Shown here: positions 40,659 to 48,634 of the stretch, piece after piece
How positions within the stretch are numbered: the stretch's first letter is position 1
Layout of the letters: every line of letters starts with the position of its first letter
IMG/VR virus record: IMGVR_UViG_3300009169_002640
Span: 1-57,277 of that record
Strand: one strand, 5' to 3'
DNA from: a virus
Length of the DNA: 57,277 nt
Program-made: the position numbers and the translations under genes
Notes under the pieces: generated by a model
Told to the model about the DNA's origin: nothing
What the model saw: the letters and a program-made list of their open reading frames with translations, nothing else
Database searches by the model: none

Positions 40659-40818
40659 CATCGTCCTCCATTTCCTTTTCTTCGGCACATTGAGGGCAGA
40701 ATGGCCCCCCGTAATCGAAAGTTGGCACCTGACACGACAAACACAGGTGAGCGCCACAACGGCGGCAGTTGGCGTCATTCCCGCAATCGGCGAACCCGCC
40801 GCAAACGTCGCACCTCAT
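40651..40818 (-). CDS. small zinc-finger protein, 55 aa
   Basis: A short gene with nine Cys in 55 residues: CDVC (3-6), C12, C18, C21, C26, C29, then CPQC (41-44), enough for two zinc sites, and an acidic tail. Its ATG overlaps the preceding stop (ATGA) and its stop overlaps the next start, so it fits the operon perfectly. Function unknown. Confidence 0.65.
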   Translation of the reverse strand: MRCDVCGGFADCGNDANCRRCGAHLCLSCQVPTFDYGGPFCPQCAEEKEMEDDDV

Positions 40819-41006
40819 TGCGCCTCCCTCCCCGCCTCATACGCGGCGCTGAGGTTCGCGTCTGCATCGGCGGCCCATTTCTGGATCGCCCCTTCGATCA
40901 CCGCCCGCGCGTCGAGCAGGTCCGCCATCCCCGCGCTATAGGGCTGGCCCTCGCGGTCGAGCGCGGTCACAGCCTCAGTGCCAAGGTTCACTTGTATGAT
41001 GGTCAT
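40815..41006 (-). CDS. hypothetical protein, 63 aa
   Basis: Small protein with 'MTIIQVNLGTEAVTALDREGQP' beta-type start and an Ala-rich helical end 'NLSAAYEAGREAQ'. The end resembles that of the 72-aa protein at 40135, suggesting a shared short motif. Overlaps neighbours by ATGA. Unknown. Confidence 0.5.
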   Translation of the reverse strand: MTIIQVNLGTEAVTALDREGQPYSAGMADLLDARAVIEGAIQKWAADADANLSAAYEAGREAQ

Positions 41007-41872
41007 CCGTTCACCTCCAGCAGCCTTCCTTGCGCCGGGCTATCCGTGCGCTCTACTCTGCCCGCGTCGAATTCCTCCAGGGGAATCTTCCCCCCGTGGT
41101 AGATGTGTCGCGCCCAGTAGCGGCAGAAGCGGCGAAGAGTTCCGTCCGTCCATCCCGGCCCCACATAGGAGTTCTTTATCAGTGAGTCAAGGGGCTGATA
41201 CCGCATAGGATTGGGTAACACGCCTGCATCATGGAGAGTCTGACACCGATAGCCTGCGTCCTCCGGGGAATCATTGAAGCCCACCAGAACGTAGCAGCGC
41301 AGGTCGCGAAATCCGTGTTTCTTTGCCACCTCTATTGCCTTCATCACCGCCGACTCGTAGCGCATATCATCCCAGGCGAAGCGCGGGTGCATGGGTAATT
41401 CGGAGAGACGCGCCGCTTTCGCGTCCGTGAAGAGGCTAGCCTGTAACCCCTGGTTGAAATCTACAAACGGCAATGCCTTGAGGCGGTCTACCGCGCGGTT
41501 GAAATGCGCCGCGCTGGTTGCGAGGAAATTGTCATCACAGACGCAAGGGGCGACATCCCACTCCGCTAGCTCTACAAGGGGACGATGCTCGTTCACACAG
41601 AAGCGGCAGGCATTCGGGCAGCCCTGCGAGGTTCGCGTGGCAAGCGGGTTGTGCAGGCGCAGGGGGACAATCGGGGCGGCATCCTGCCCAATCTCACAGA
41701 CGCTCGCGAGGTAGTCAGGGAGGAGTTCCACCGCGGGACCGCCAGCGACCACGCGCCCCTTCGTGGCATCAGCGATTCGCCGCGCCTCCGGTAGCAGCCA
41801 CGTGAAGGGGACGCTCAGGTAGGTCGTTCCTCCCATGCGCCACTGCTTTATGCCCTTGTGCCACGCGTACAT
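41003..41872 (-). CDS. radical SAM enzyme
   Basis: A 289-residue radical SAM protein: the iron-sulfur ligands are the CxxxCxxC box GCPNACRFC (Cys85, Cys89, Cys92). The part before it, 'GRVVAGGPAVELLPDYL', resembles the tail of a B12-binding-like domain, but the domain is too short to bind cobalamin normally. Other strands of the barrel follow ('DFNQGLQASL', 'LRCYVLVGFND'). Its stop/start overlaps with the adjacent DNA methyltransferase suggest a modification role, which is inference. Substrate unknown. Confidence 0.82.
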   Translation of the reverse strand: MYAWHKGIKQWRMGGTTYLSVPFTWLLPEARRIADATKGRVVAGGPAVELLPDYLASVCEIGQDAAPIVPLRLHNPLATRTSQGCPNACRFCVNEHRPLVELAEWDVAPCVCDDNFLATSAAHFNRAVDRLKALPFVDFNQGLQASLFTDAKAARLSELPMHPRFAWDDMRYESAVMKAIEVAKKHGFRDLRCYVLVGFNDSPEDAGYRCQTLHDAGVLPNPMRYQPLDSLIKNSYVGPGWTDGTLRRFCRYWARHIYHGGKIPLEEFDAGRVERTDSPAQGRLLEVNG

Positions 41873-42666
41873 TAGATGCTCTCCAGCAGCCTTCCTTGCG
41901 CCCGCGCCCGCCGCAGGCGTTCCTCGATCAACTTCGCGTAGACCGGCGAGAGTTCGCAGCCAGCAAACATCCTGCCCAGGTTATGCGCGGCTACTCCTGT
42001 GCTGCCCGATCCTGCGAAAGGGTCCAATACCATATCCCCAGGCCAGGAGTAGAGCTTAATCAACCTGCCCGCGAGCTCTACGGGGAACGCCGCGGGGTGA
42101 GTTCTATTGGTCTCCGGGTTGACGCGCCACAGGTTAGAGGTTCCGAAGGTAAACTCGGAAGAGCAAAGATCGGATTTCGCCCCTCGCGGGTTTGGCAGAT
42201 CGAAGCGCCCTTTGCTGAACACCAGGATAGATTCTTGGTGGTCTCGCAGGCATGGATTGGAGGGGCTGCACCACGTTCCCCAGGCGGTGGAGTTCTTCTG
42301 TGCCGCCCCCTTATCCCAGATGATTCCGCCGCGCAGGAGTAGCCCCGCCTGCACACCAAGCAGCGTGTAGAACGCCTCTAGGGGATATGCGGGGGAACGC
42401 CCGATGTAGCTTGCGACGTTGATCGCTAACCTCCCGCCTTCACAAAGCACGCGAGGAATCTCTGCCATCCACAAGCGCGCCCAGTCCTCATACTCCGGCC
42501 AGGGGCGCTGATCGCAGATGCCTTCCCCGTAATCAATCCCCGCGTTGTAGGGCGGAGAGGTAACGCATATCTGGGCGTATCCCCCTGGAAGGGATCGCAG
42601 CCACGGGATGCAGTCCCCACAGTGGAGGCCGAGGAAGTCGCGGTCGGTGAGGGCGGGGGCGGTCAC
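41872..42666 (-). CDS. DNA methyltransferase, SPPY (N4-cytosine/N6-adenine) type
   Basis: A 264-residue beta-class amino-methyltransferase: catalytic TSPPY (residues 36-40) precedes the SAM-binding 'DMVLDPFAGSGSTGVAA' near 205. The SPPY form favours N4-cytosine over N6-adenine targets, but this is not certain. No restriction enzyme is next to it. Together with the C5 enzyme at 1812 it would give two different marks on phage DNA, likely protecting it from host restriction. Confidence 0.88.
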   Translation of the reverse strand: MTAPALTDRDFLGLHCGDCIPWLRSLPGGYAQICVTSPPYNAGIDYGEGICDQRPWPEYEDWARLWMAEIPRVLCEGGRLAINVASYIGRSPAYPLEAFYTLLGVQAGLLLRGGIIWDKGAAQKNSTAWGTWCSPSNPCLRDHQESILVFSKGRFDLPNPRGAKSDLCSSEFTFGTSNLWRVNPETNRTHPAAFPVELAGRLIKLYSWPGDMVLDPFAGSGSTGVAAHNLGRMFAGCELSPVYAKLIEERLRRARAQGRLLESI

Positions 42667-43121
42667 TCAGCCTCCTCCAGTGCTTTCTCCAGCCACGCCT
42701 TCACCACGTCTCCGTGGCAGGGCTTCGGCGCACACCAGCAGGCCAACACGAGGTCGCCGGAGCGGGCTAGAGAGAGAAGGCGGGTGAGTTCGGCGCAAAT
42801 GCTTGGAGCGCCATCTTTGGCACACTCCACCAGCATAGACTGGTACATTTGGATAGACTGTTTCCGGGTTAGGCCGCCGCCGTGCGTGAAGCAGTGCCAA
42901 GTGATTCCGCGGCCCGAATCTGGATGGTTCGGGTTATCAATAACGACCTGTATTCTCCACCTAATCCCGCCGATCACGAACAGATTCGCCAGCGGGCTCT
43001 CGGCCAGCCCGTACCGCTTGTTGGCCCGCCCGATGTAGACGACGCGCTCCGGTAGCACGCAGGGGGTAACGCCAGAACCATCGCGGATGTAGTCCCGGAT
43101 GTGGGCGACGGTGATCGTCAT
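42663..43121 (-). CDS. DUF4326 domain protein
   Basis: A 152-residue protein with the two DUF4326 hallmarks: 'VYIGRANKRYGLAESPLAN' (about residues 28-46) and the C-terminal 'CWCAPKPCHGDVVKAWLE' (about 127-144). The Cys/His pattern is strictly placed, so a metal or nucleotide role is likely, but no activity is known to me. Common in phages near DNA modification genes. Confidence 0.85.
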   Translation of the reverse strand: MTITVAHIRDYIRDGSGVTPCVLPERVVYIGRANKRYGLAESPLANLFVIGGIRWRIQVVIDNPNHPDSGRGITWHCFTHGGGLTRKQSIQMYQSMLVECAKDGAPSICAELTRLLSLARSGDLVLACWCAPKPCHGDVVKAWLEKALEEAE

Positions 43122-43333
43122 CTCGCCTCCTCCGGGTGGCAGACCCTACACTTCGGCAAGGGGTCGCAGTAGGCCGCCCCCGCTTCATCCACGCTCATGG
43201 TCATGGAGTCGCGAACGAGGTGGCAGGTTCCCGGCGCGTGTTCGCCATCCTCGTAGCAGGCGACGCGATGGATAGCGCGGCCGCGCGGGGTTCCTTGGCC
43301 GTCGCAGGTAATGCCCTCGTGGTGCCAGATCAC
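43118..43333 (-). CDS. hypothetical protein, 71 aa
   Basis: His/Cys-containing small protein ('GTCHLVRD', 'CRVCHPEE' near the C terminus) with a potential metal site. Coupled to both neighbours by 4-nt overlaps. Unknown function. Confidence 0.5.
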   Translation of the reverse strand: MIWHHEGITCDGQGTPRGRAIHRVACYEDGEHAPGTCHLVRDSMTMSVDEAGAAYCDPLPKCRVCHPEEAR

Positions 43334-43593
43334 TCTGCCTCCTCCGCCTCCATCAACCGATGCAACGCCAGTTCGCTCGTCCCCTTCAGTGCCATGTCCA
43401 TCTCGTACAGCCGCGCCATACGGAAGCAGTCAACCTCCCCGCACGTGTCGCAGCTTTCTTTCCAGTGAAGTTGGCATCTGCCGGGCCACTCCGTCAGCGC
43501 GGCTCGCACCGACTCCAACACTCGCCGGTCCACGAGAACAACGTCGTCCGTCAGGACCCTGCCGGGTCCCGTGCCGGGTCGCCAGCCGCTCAT
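43330..43593 (-). CDS. hypothetical protein, 87 aa
   Basis: ATG 43593 overlaps the upstream stop as ATGA. It carries a Cys cluster ('CQLHWKESCDTCGEVDC') in the middle, likely zinc-binding, flanked by helices. Function unknown. Confidence 0.55.
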   Translation of the reverse strand: MSGWRPGTGPGRVLTDDVVLVDRRVLESVRAALTEWPGRCQLHWKESCDTCGEVDCFRMARLYEMDMALKGTSELALHRLMEAEEAE

Positions 43594-44033
43594 GGCTTCG
43601 CCCCCAACGCGCGGAGGGCGGCTATCGCGATACCGATAGGACACTCAGGCCGGTGTCTGACATCCTCCGCCGCGGCATAATGAGGAACCGCCCCGTATAT
43701 GTGCATACAACATCCACAATACGTCCTAGTGCTCCCCTCGTGCGCCCAAATTGACTTTTCGGTGATGACTCGCAACGCTTCCATCGCCTTCTCCACGCAC
43801 CCGGCCTCCGGCTCCGCGCCTTCCTCGAAGCGGAGGTAGGCGAGCGCGGCGCGGGCCATCGCCTCCCGCACGTCTCGCTCATGCTCCTCACGAAGACGGG
43901 CAATCTCCTCCTTCCAGGCTGCCTCGTCCTGCATAGTAGTTACGCCGTCCCTAACGGGGAAGGTCCTAGTCGGGTTCCAGATAGCGTGAGCACGCGCCGC
44001 CTCTATCGCCTTCGCCAAGCCCTCGATGCTCAT
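43590..44033 (-). CDS. hypothetical protein, 147 aa
   Basis: ATG 44033 overlaps the previous stop. The first 90 residues are a charged helix with 'EEIARLREEHERDVREAMARAA'; the C-terminal third has four Cys and two His ('TYCGCCMHIYGAVPHY') typical of a zinc knuckle. Unknown function. Confidence 0.5.
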   Translation of the reverse strand: MSIEGLAKAIEAARAHAIWNPTRTFPVRDGVTTMQDEAAWKEEIARLREEHERDVREAMARAALAYLRFEEGAEPEAGCVEKAMEALRVITEKSIWAHEGSTRTYCGCCMHIYGAVPHYAAAEDVRHRPECPIGIAIAALRALGAKP

Positions 44034-44215
44034 TCTCCATCCTCCCTGATCGCGTTCACGCGGCGGCGCAAGTCCTTCATGTTGCCTGCCACAATTAGCA
44101 AACGGCCCCTCTCGTCGAACAGCGCCGCGTCGCCTTGATGGTCGTAGAACCGCACAATCCTGAAGCCGCGTCGCTTCACCCACCTCCGTAGCTCTATCGC
44201 GTTCTTGAGTTTCAC
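44030..44215 (-). CDS. hypothetical basic protein, 61 aa
   Basis: A compact basic alpha-beta protein ('RRWVKRRGFRIVRFYDHQGDAALFD'). Size and composition recall HicA-like or small nucleic-acid-binding proteins, but the HicA catalytic His pattern is not clear, so I do not assign it. Confidence 0.45.
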   Translation of the reverse strand: MKLKNAIELRRWVKRRGFRIVRFYDHQGDAALFDERGRLLIVAGNMKDLRRRVNAIREDGE

Positions 44216-44646
44216 TTTACCTCCAATCCCCGCAGGACGCGCTGCGCGCTACTGATACGCCGCTCCAGTTCGGCCGCGGTCTTCTTGGGGTCAATCGTGA
44301 TCATCCCCCGCGAGCAGGCGAGCCTATCGCCGACCATGCGGGCTTCCGCAAAAGCCTCCTGTCCCTCCGGGTTCAGATAGCAGATCAGGGAGTGGGCGTG
44401 GTCTCCGTGGTCCTCCAGAATCGCCATGAACTTTTGGAGCGCGGCCAGCGCGTGTCCCGCGAAGGTCACTATCATCTCCGCTTCGGTTTCCTCGACGCCG
44501 TACGCGTCGCACTCGGCAGGGATGATCTCCCAGGTGACTCCCGCGGGAGGCGAGTTCTCCTCGCGCGCTAGGTGCGTCACCAGGGAATTCATCCGTTTGG
44601 CTGTTCCGCTCAGTACCCATCTCGGTTCGCAGTGCAAGTGTTTCAT
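44212..44646 (-). CDS. hypothetical protein, 144 aa
   Basis: ATG 44646 overlaps the upstream stop (TGATG). Mixed alpha-beta sequence with a His cluster ('EDHGDHAHS', about residues 80-88) and a helical end. No family recognised. Confidence 0.5.
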   Translation of the reverse strand: MKHLHCEPRWVLSGTAKRMNSLVTHLAREENSPPAGVTWEIIPAECDAYGVEETEAEMIVTFAGHALAALQKFMAILEDHGDHAHSLICYLNPEGQEAFAEARMVGDRLACSRGMITIDPKKTAAELERRISSAQRVLRGLEVK

Positions 44647-45239
44647 CACTCACTCTCCTCTTCGGCAATGAACTGCCGCGCCAGCGACCGCACACGGCCG
44701 ATCGCGGCGAGGTCCCGTGCGAGGTCAGCCTCGACCGCTGGCCAGGTGACTTGCCCGTAACCATCCACAACGTGATCGCACTCATTGTGCTGGAGGCACG
44801 CATCGGTTCGCCTCGCCGCAATCAGGCGGTCCAGCACGTCGGTGAACTTTCTTCGCGTTGCCTCCAGTTCCGTCTGTATCCGCCCCACCTCCGCGAGCAG
44901 AAACTCCACGTCCTCCCACGCGTGGGCGATGGCCTGCGCGTCGGGATGGGTGATCTCCACGATCTCGCCGCTGTATTCCTTGACGAGCGCGTGTCTCTCG
45001 TCGAGTTTCGAGACTGGCGTCATGCGGCCGTCCCCGGCATTCTCACCCTCGGCGCAGACCTGGAAGCGCGGCTCGGCCCTTTGCATCCCGCTACGCACGA
45101 AGTCCATCACATATATCCGACCACGATTTTGCGTCGCCAGGTAGATGTTCTGGCCCCGGTATCCAAACCACCTCCACGGCCCTCGCGTCGCCGCTGTGTG
45201 CCGCACCCTGATCTCGTCAAGTTGCTCTGCTCGCGTCAT
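44646..45239 (-). CDS. hypothetical protein, 197 aa
   Basis: ATG 45239 overlaps the previous stop as ATGA. Starts 'MTRAEQLDEIRVRHTAATRGPWRWFGY', a start seen in many phage proteins of unknown role ('aat.GPW'). It has a His-containing middle ('DAQAIAHAWEDVEFLLAEVGRI') and a helical C terminus with Cys. Unknown function. Confidence 0.55.
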   Translation of the reverse strand: MTRAEQLDEIRVRHTAATRGPWRWFGYRGQNIYLATQNRGRIYVMDFVRSGMQRAEPRFQVCAEGENAGDGRMTPVSKLDERHALVKEYSGEIVEITHPDAQAIAHAWEDVEFLLAEVGRIQTELEATRRKFTDVLDRLIAARRTDACLQHNECDHVVDGYGQVTWPAVEADLARDLAAIGRVRSLARQFIAEEESE

Positions 45240-45841
45240 GTCCTCACTCTCCCTTCGGTGCAACCATCGGTTGCTGTCATTCTCGGATACCACCTGCCTT
45301 CAATTTCTAGATGAGGCAAGCCCATCGCAGGCTTTCTAGGAAGCGGCTTCTTTCCGCACGCCTCGCTCCGCCAGAAGAAGTCACATCCTCCGCACCGCAC
45401 CTCCTCCCGCACTCCCGCTGCCGTCGCCGCAGGGGTCGCGCTCGGCATGGGCTTGAGTATCCGCTCCGGTTCCGCCGCGAGAACCCCCGTGCTTCTATGC
45501 TGCTCCCGCTCCGCCTGTTGCTGCAAGGCCACCGTCATGGCTCGATACCAGCGCGCCAGCCGTGGCGTCGTCTCTCCCCGGCAGGCAGGGCAGAGGTAGG
45601 CATAGCGCGGCTGCTCCGGCATCCCGTATAGCACTGACTTCCCGCGCGCCCCGATCAGTTCTTCGTCCGTCTCCTCCGGGCGATACTTGGGTAGGGACAC
45701 CAACCCGGAGTCGCGGCAGTAGCGACACTCGTAGACCGGGACCGTGCGGCCGTTCACCGTCTGGTAGCGCGGCTTGGGCTGCTGCCAACGGCGGACGGGA
45801 GTAGTGGTTTCTGCCGGTTCGCTTCGGACGTTGGTTCGCAT
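45236..45841 (-). CDS. zinc-ribbon protein, 201 aa
   Basis: The longer open frame upstream overlaps the replication-type gene in another register; the ATG at 45841 lies one base after that gene's stop. Features: CRYCRDSG and CPACRGE zinc-ribbon halves (about residues 38-98) and a third Cys cluster (CGGCDFFWRSEACGKK). Follows a DNA-replication-like gene, so a helicase-loader or adaptor role is conceivable. Confidence 0.6.
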   Translation of the reverse strand: MRTNVRSEPAETTTPVRRWQQPKPRYQTVNGRTVPVYECRYCRDSGLVSLPKYRPEETDEELIGARGKSVLYGMPEQPRYAYLCPACRGETTPRLARWYRAMTVALQQQAEREQHRSTGVLAAEPERILKPMPSATPAATAAGVREEVRCGGCDFFWRSEACGKKPLPRKPAMGLPHLEIEGRWYPRMTATDGCTEGRVRT

Positions 45842-45842
45842 C

Positions 45843-46601
45843 CTATCGTATTCCTCGTCGCTTCTGCACCGCGATGCAGAGCGCGTTCCAGTTGCTCTCG
45901 AACAGCGACCAGTTTGCCGAGGACTTGTCCCCGCGAATCCGGTGGTCGAAGAATTCGTCAACCAAGTCCTTGAAGTCGTGGATATCATAGAGCAGGTGGC
46001 CAGAATCATCCGTTTCAGCCTCGCGCTCCGCCAGAAATCCAGCCGCGCGCCCGAAGGGCATGACGGGCTTGGGTAGGTTGGTGTGCTGCCTGAGCCGGAA
46101 GTAGTAGTACCGCAAAGCCCACTGGCTCGGCGGCAGGTCCGTTTCTGCCGGCGAGGGGAATGCGTTAGCATTCCCTACATTGGCAACGGCAACGGCAACG
46201 GCAACGGCACGACCTAACTTTTCGGAATTTCCTCCCGAAGACTTCACAAGATGCTTCTGAGTTTTTTCCGATAACTTCTCAAGAATATCGGGAGGGGGGA
46301 GGGGGGAGCGCGGCTTCGAGTTGTAGCTCATCTTCTGCCAGTCTTGCCAGTTGATGAAGACGTAGTATTCGCCTCCATCGGCGGAGTAGGAGGCCAGCAC
46401 CTCGGCTTCCTCCAGCATCAGGAGTCGGTCACGCACCGCGAACTCGTCCAGCCCGAGGTGCTTTCCGATCACCTCCGGCCTCGCTGGGAACAGCCCATAG
46501 TTGTCGCAGTAAGCGGTCAGGCAATAGAAGAACACGTCCCGCGTCGCGCTGTCCCACGGCTTGTTGTAGATCTTGTGCCCGTCAACAATTCGCCTTGCCA
46601 T
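45843..46601 (-). CDS. replication-initiator-like protein (winged-helix)
   Basis: A 252-residue protein with a winged-helix N-terminal domain ('YCDNYGLFPARPEVIGKHLGLDEFAVRDRLLMLEEAEV', shown here in pieces) typical of phage replication proteins that bind origin DNA. Residues 95-125 are a disordered Lys/Ser and Val-Ala repeat linker encoded by a GGCAAC repeat, followed by a helical C-terminal part (about 135-252). The likely replication origin is not located. Function is inferred from the fold style; it could instead be a DnaD-like accessory. Confidence 0.55.
   Translation of the reverse strand: MARRIVDGHKIYNKPWDSATRDVFFYCLTAYCDNYGLFPARPEVIGKHLGLDEFAVRDRLLMLEEAEVLASYSADGGEYYVFINWQDWQKMSYNSKPRSPLPPPDILEKLSEKTQKHLVKSSGGNSEKLGRAVAVAVAVANVGNANAFPSPAETDLPPSQWALRYYYFRLRQHTNLPKPVMPFGRAAGFLAEREAETDDSGHLLYDIHDFKDLVDEFFDHRIRGDKSSANWSLFESNWNALCIAVQKRRGIR
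46182..46205. repeat. (GGCAAC)4 microsatellite
   Basis: Four perfect copies of GGCAAC on the plus strand, inside the linker of the replication-like protein, coding for Val-Ala repeats on the minus strand. Copy number could vary by slippage without breaking the frame, because the unit is six bases. Confidence 0.8.
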
Positions 46602-46619
46602 TCCCTCGCCTCTCTAGCC

Positions 46620-46832
46620 CTACTTCAGTGATCCGCACCGCAGGCACAGGCGGACCCGTACCTCTCGCGCGAGCCCCCGTGCTTCTGCCAGGGTCATCTC
46701 CTCGCACATCCTGGCTCGGCATACCTCAGTTAAACACTCCCGGTCTTCGTGGAGCGTCTCCGGCTGCCGGGATTGAGGGCTCCAGTAGTACCGCTTCCGC
46801 CTCAAGTCACTCGGATTCAGTCCCTCTCGCAT
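46620..46832 (-). CDS. hypothetical protein, 70 aa
   Basis: Small basic protein with four Cys (ECLTEVCRARMC, CLRCG) likely to bind zinc. ATG 46832 is eight bases after GGAGG; GTG 46841 is less well placed. It lies between the replication-like gene and the repeat region. Confidence 0.5.
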   Translation of the reverse strand: MREGLNPSDLRRKRYYWSPQSRQPETLHEDRECLTEVCRARMCEEMTLAEARGLAREVRVRLCLRCGSLK

Positions 46833-46860
46833 TTCTCTCACCTCCCTTCCTAGTCGAGCC

Positions 46861-47004
46861 TCGCCTAGAACGCCAGCCCGTGCCGAGATTCCGGCTTGTG
46901 CCTAGTTTTGCCTTGTTCGCATTGCCGATCCTGTATGCGCCTTGCCGTGTCACGCCCCGGACGCCATGCCTAGCCGGTTCCTTCCAAGCAATGCCTAGCC
47001 CGTC
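46861..47004. repeat. 5-nt periodic degenerate repeat, segment A
   Basis: Non-coding. On the plus strand NNGCC or NNTCC pentamers recur every five bases (for example 'acgcc atgcc tagcc'); on the minus strand they read GGCNN. Segment A is immediately upstream of the 47005-47544 stop. A second, longer segment lies at 48330-48555. No gene or hairpin explains it. Confidence 0.65.
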
Positions 47005-47544
47005 CTAGCCAAGGCTGCCGCTGTCGCCCAACGCCTTATCCAGCGCGGGCCAGTTCACGATCTCCTCCAGATTCTGCAAGCGCCCGTACTTGCGCCTGAA
47101 GGCTTGCAGTTCACGCAACGCCTGCGCCAGCATCTGCACCGAGAGGTCAGGAGTTCCCCGAACGATGTTGAGGGGAACGTACACCCGCTCCTCTTCATCC
47201 TCCGTACCCGCGCCGTCTTGGACGTTCACGAAGAAGCGTACCGGTTCTGACCGCTCCCCCTCCTCGTTGCGCGTAATGACGGTGATGCTCGCCATCATGT
47301 TTCGGGCCTCGCGCAGTCGGTACAGCCGTGCCGCCTCCGTGTCATCCCAGGTGAAGGCGTCGTGGAGGGGACTCCTGGCCCTCCGCGCCGTGGCGACGAT
47401 GTTTTCCGGGGTGAGTCTCACGCCGCCGGTGTAGAGGCGGTAGAGTTCCGCCCCCCATCGGGCCGCTTGCTCCGGGGAGACGCGGCTGCCTGCCGCCGCT
47501 AGGAAGCGCATAGCCTCTTCCGTCCCTACGGGGGCTGTACTCAC
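47005..47544 (-). CDS. conserved phage protein, 179 aa
   Basis: A family I recognise as common in phage early regions but without a known role. It has a helical start ('SRVSPEQAARWGAELYRLYTG'), a central 'SPLHDAFTWDDTEAARLYRLREARNMMASI' box, and a helical end. Pairs by 4-nt overlap with 47541. The pair is enclosed by the two repeat segments. Confidence 0.6.
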   Translation of the reverse strand: MSTAPVGTEEAMRFLAAAGSRVSPEQAARWGAELYRLYTGGVRLTPENIVATARRARSPLHDAFTWDDTEAARLYRLREARNMMASITVITRNEEGERSEPVRFFVNVQDGAGTEDEEERVYVPLNIVRGTPDLSVQMLAQALRELQAFRRKYGRLQNLEEIVNWPALDKALGDSGSLG

Positions 47545-48299
47545 GAGATAGCTCCCATCTTCCGGGCGATGTCAGACGCCCTGGAGAGAGTGGTCGTCAC
47601 GTCGGGGAGGCGGCGGTAGCGGGGGAGTTCGGAAACGGGAACTTGGCGGGCCTCCGCGATCTCCCACCTGCCCCAGGTGTCGCCCGACTTCTCCGGTCTG
47701 TTCTCGCCCACGCCGATCAGCGTTCCGGCGATGTCGAACAGGTTGAGAAGCTGCTCCAGCGTCATGATGTGCGGGTAGTATTCGACTCCTACCTCACACC
47801 GCCAGTCCTGATACTCCGGGCGGTAGGTGAGGTAGACGGTCCCCGTCTCCAGCCTCACCGCGTCCTCTCTCGCTTCGACGCGGGAACAGGTGATTGGAAC
47901 CACGTCCCCGCTCACAAAGAACTGCCCGCGAGCGCGGGACTTGAACAGTCCTGTGCCGTGAGCCGCCGCCGACACCGCCGCCTTCTTGAAGGCGATGGAG
48001 GGGAACCCGTATCTCCCCTCGGTGATGGGGAGGGACTCATTTCCCTCAACGTGATAGTGCGCCCCCGCGATCTCCTGGGCGATCTTCTCCGGGGTGCGGG
48101 CGTCCTTCTTCGCCTTGGTCGCCGTGCCGCCCTGCTTGTCGCTGATAGCCTGCTTCGCGAACTCAGAGAACTTGTGAACTACCAGTGGGGTTACGCCGCG
48201 CAGCGTGATAATCACGCCGCGCCTTTCGAGCGCCGGCAACTGCACTTCCGTTTGCGTCTCCGTCGGTACTGCTGCTTTCTCTCTTGCCACCTTGCTCAT
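47541..48299 (-). CDS. conserved phage protein, 252 aa
   Basis: A widespread phage early protein. Diagnostic pieces: 'TLRGVTPLVVHKFSE' near residues 32-46, 'GRYGFPSIAFKKAAVSAAA' near 94-112, and a glycine-rich 'GVGENRPEKSGDTWGRWEI' near 195-213 close to the C terminus. The alternation of strands and the Gly-rich loop would suit a ferredoxin-like or RAMP-type fold that binds nucleic acid, but this is a guess. It starts after AAGAGGAG. Confidence 0.6.
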   Translation of the reverse strand: MSKVAREKAAVPTETQTEVQLPALERRGVIITLRGVTPLVVHKFSEFAKQAISDKQGGTATKAKKDARTPEKIAQEIAGAHYHVEGNESLPITEGRYGFPSIAFKKAAVSAAAHGTGLFKSRARGQFFVSGDVVPITCSRVEAREDAVRLETGTVYLTYRPEYQDWRCEVGVEYYPHIMTLEQLLNLFDIAGTLIGVGENRPEKSGDTWGRWEIAEARQVPVSELPRYRRLPDVTTTLSRASDIARKMGAIS

Positions 48300-48329
48300 C
48301 TCCTCTTTCCTTACGGCTTACTCGCCGTG

Positions 48330-48555
48330 ATTTGTACGCCTTGCTAGGCCCAGCTTTGCCAGCCCTTGCCTCTCCGCGTCCGCCATGCCAGTCCACACCG
48401 CGCCTATCCAGGCCCGGTCCTGCTTTGCCTCGTCTGCCTTGCCGGTCCCCGCCGTTCCCTTCCAGTCCCCGACCCGCCTGTCCATGCCCGGCCCAGTTCG
48501 CCATGCCTGTCCTAGCCCGTCCACACCAAGCCTTTCCTAGCCAAGTCTGCCATGT
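48330..48555. repeat. 5-nt periodic degenerate repeat, segment B
   Basis: About 225 bp of non-coding DNA where GCC/TCC triplets recur at five-base spacing on the plus strand (GGC/GGA on the minus strand). Translation on either strand gives only Gly/Arg or Pro/Cys low complexity. It precedes the 47541-48299 gene, 30 bp before its start, and ends beside the tiny ORF at 48559. Confidence 0.7.
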
Positions 48556-48558
48556 CCC

Positions 48559-48633
48559 TTACTTCACGCGCCCAGGCGTCGCGATCTGGTGGTAGGGGTT
48601 CAGGTTGCGGAGGCGGAGGGCGCGGGCGATCAT
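48559..48633 (-). CDS. possible 24-aa protein
   Basis: An ATG one base after the RNA-ligase stop opens a 24-codon frame encoding a basic peptide ('IARALRLRNLNPYHQ' ...). Placement suggests co-translation with the ligase. It may be a short real protein or the relic of a longer gene. Confidence 0.35.
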   Translation of the reverse strand: MIARALRLRNLNPYHQIATPGRVK

Positions 48634-48634
48634 G

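Noticed and set aside
48163-48504. Minus-strand ORF of 113 aa across the periodic repeats
   Set aside because: Gly/Arg low complexity produced by the 5-nt repeat; it overlaps the start of the real 47541-48299 gene in another frame.
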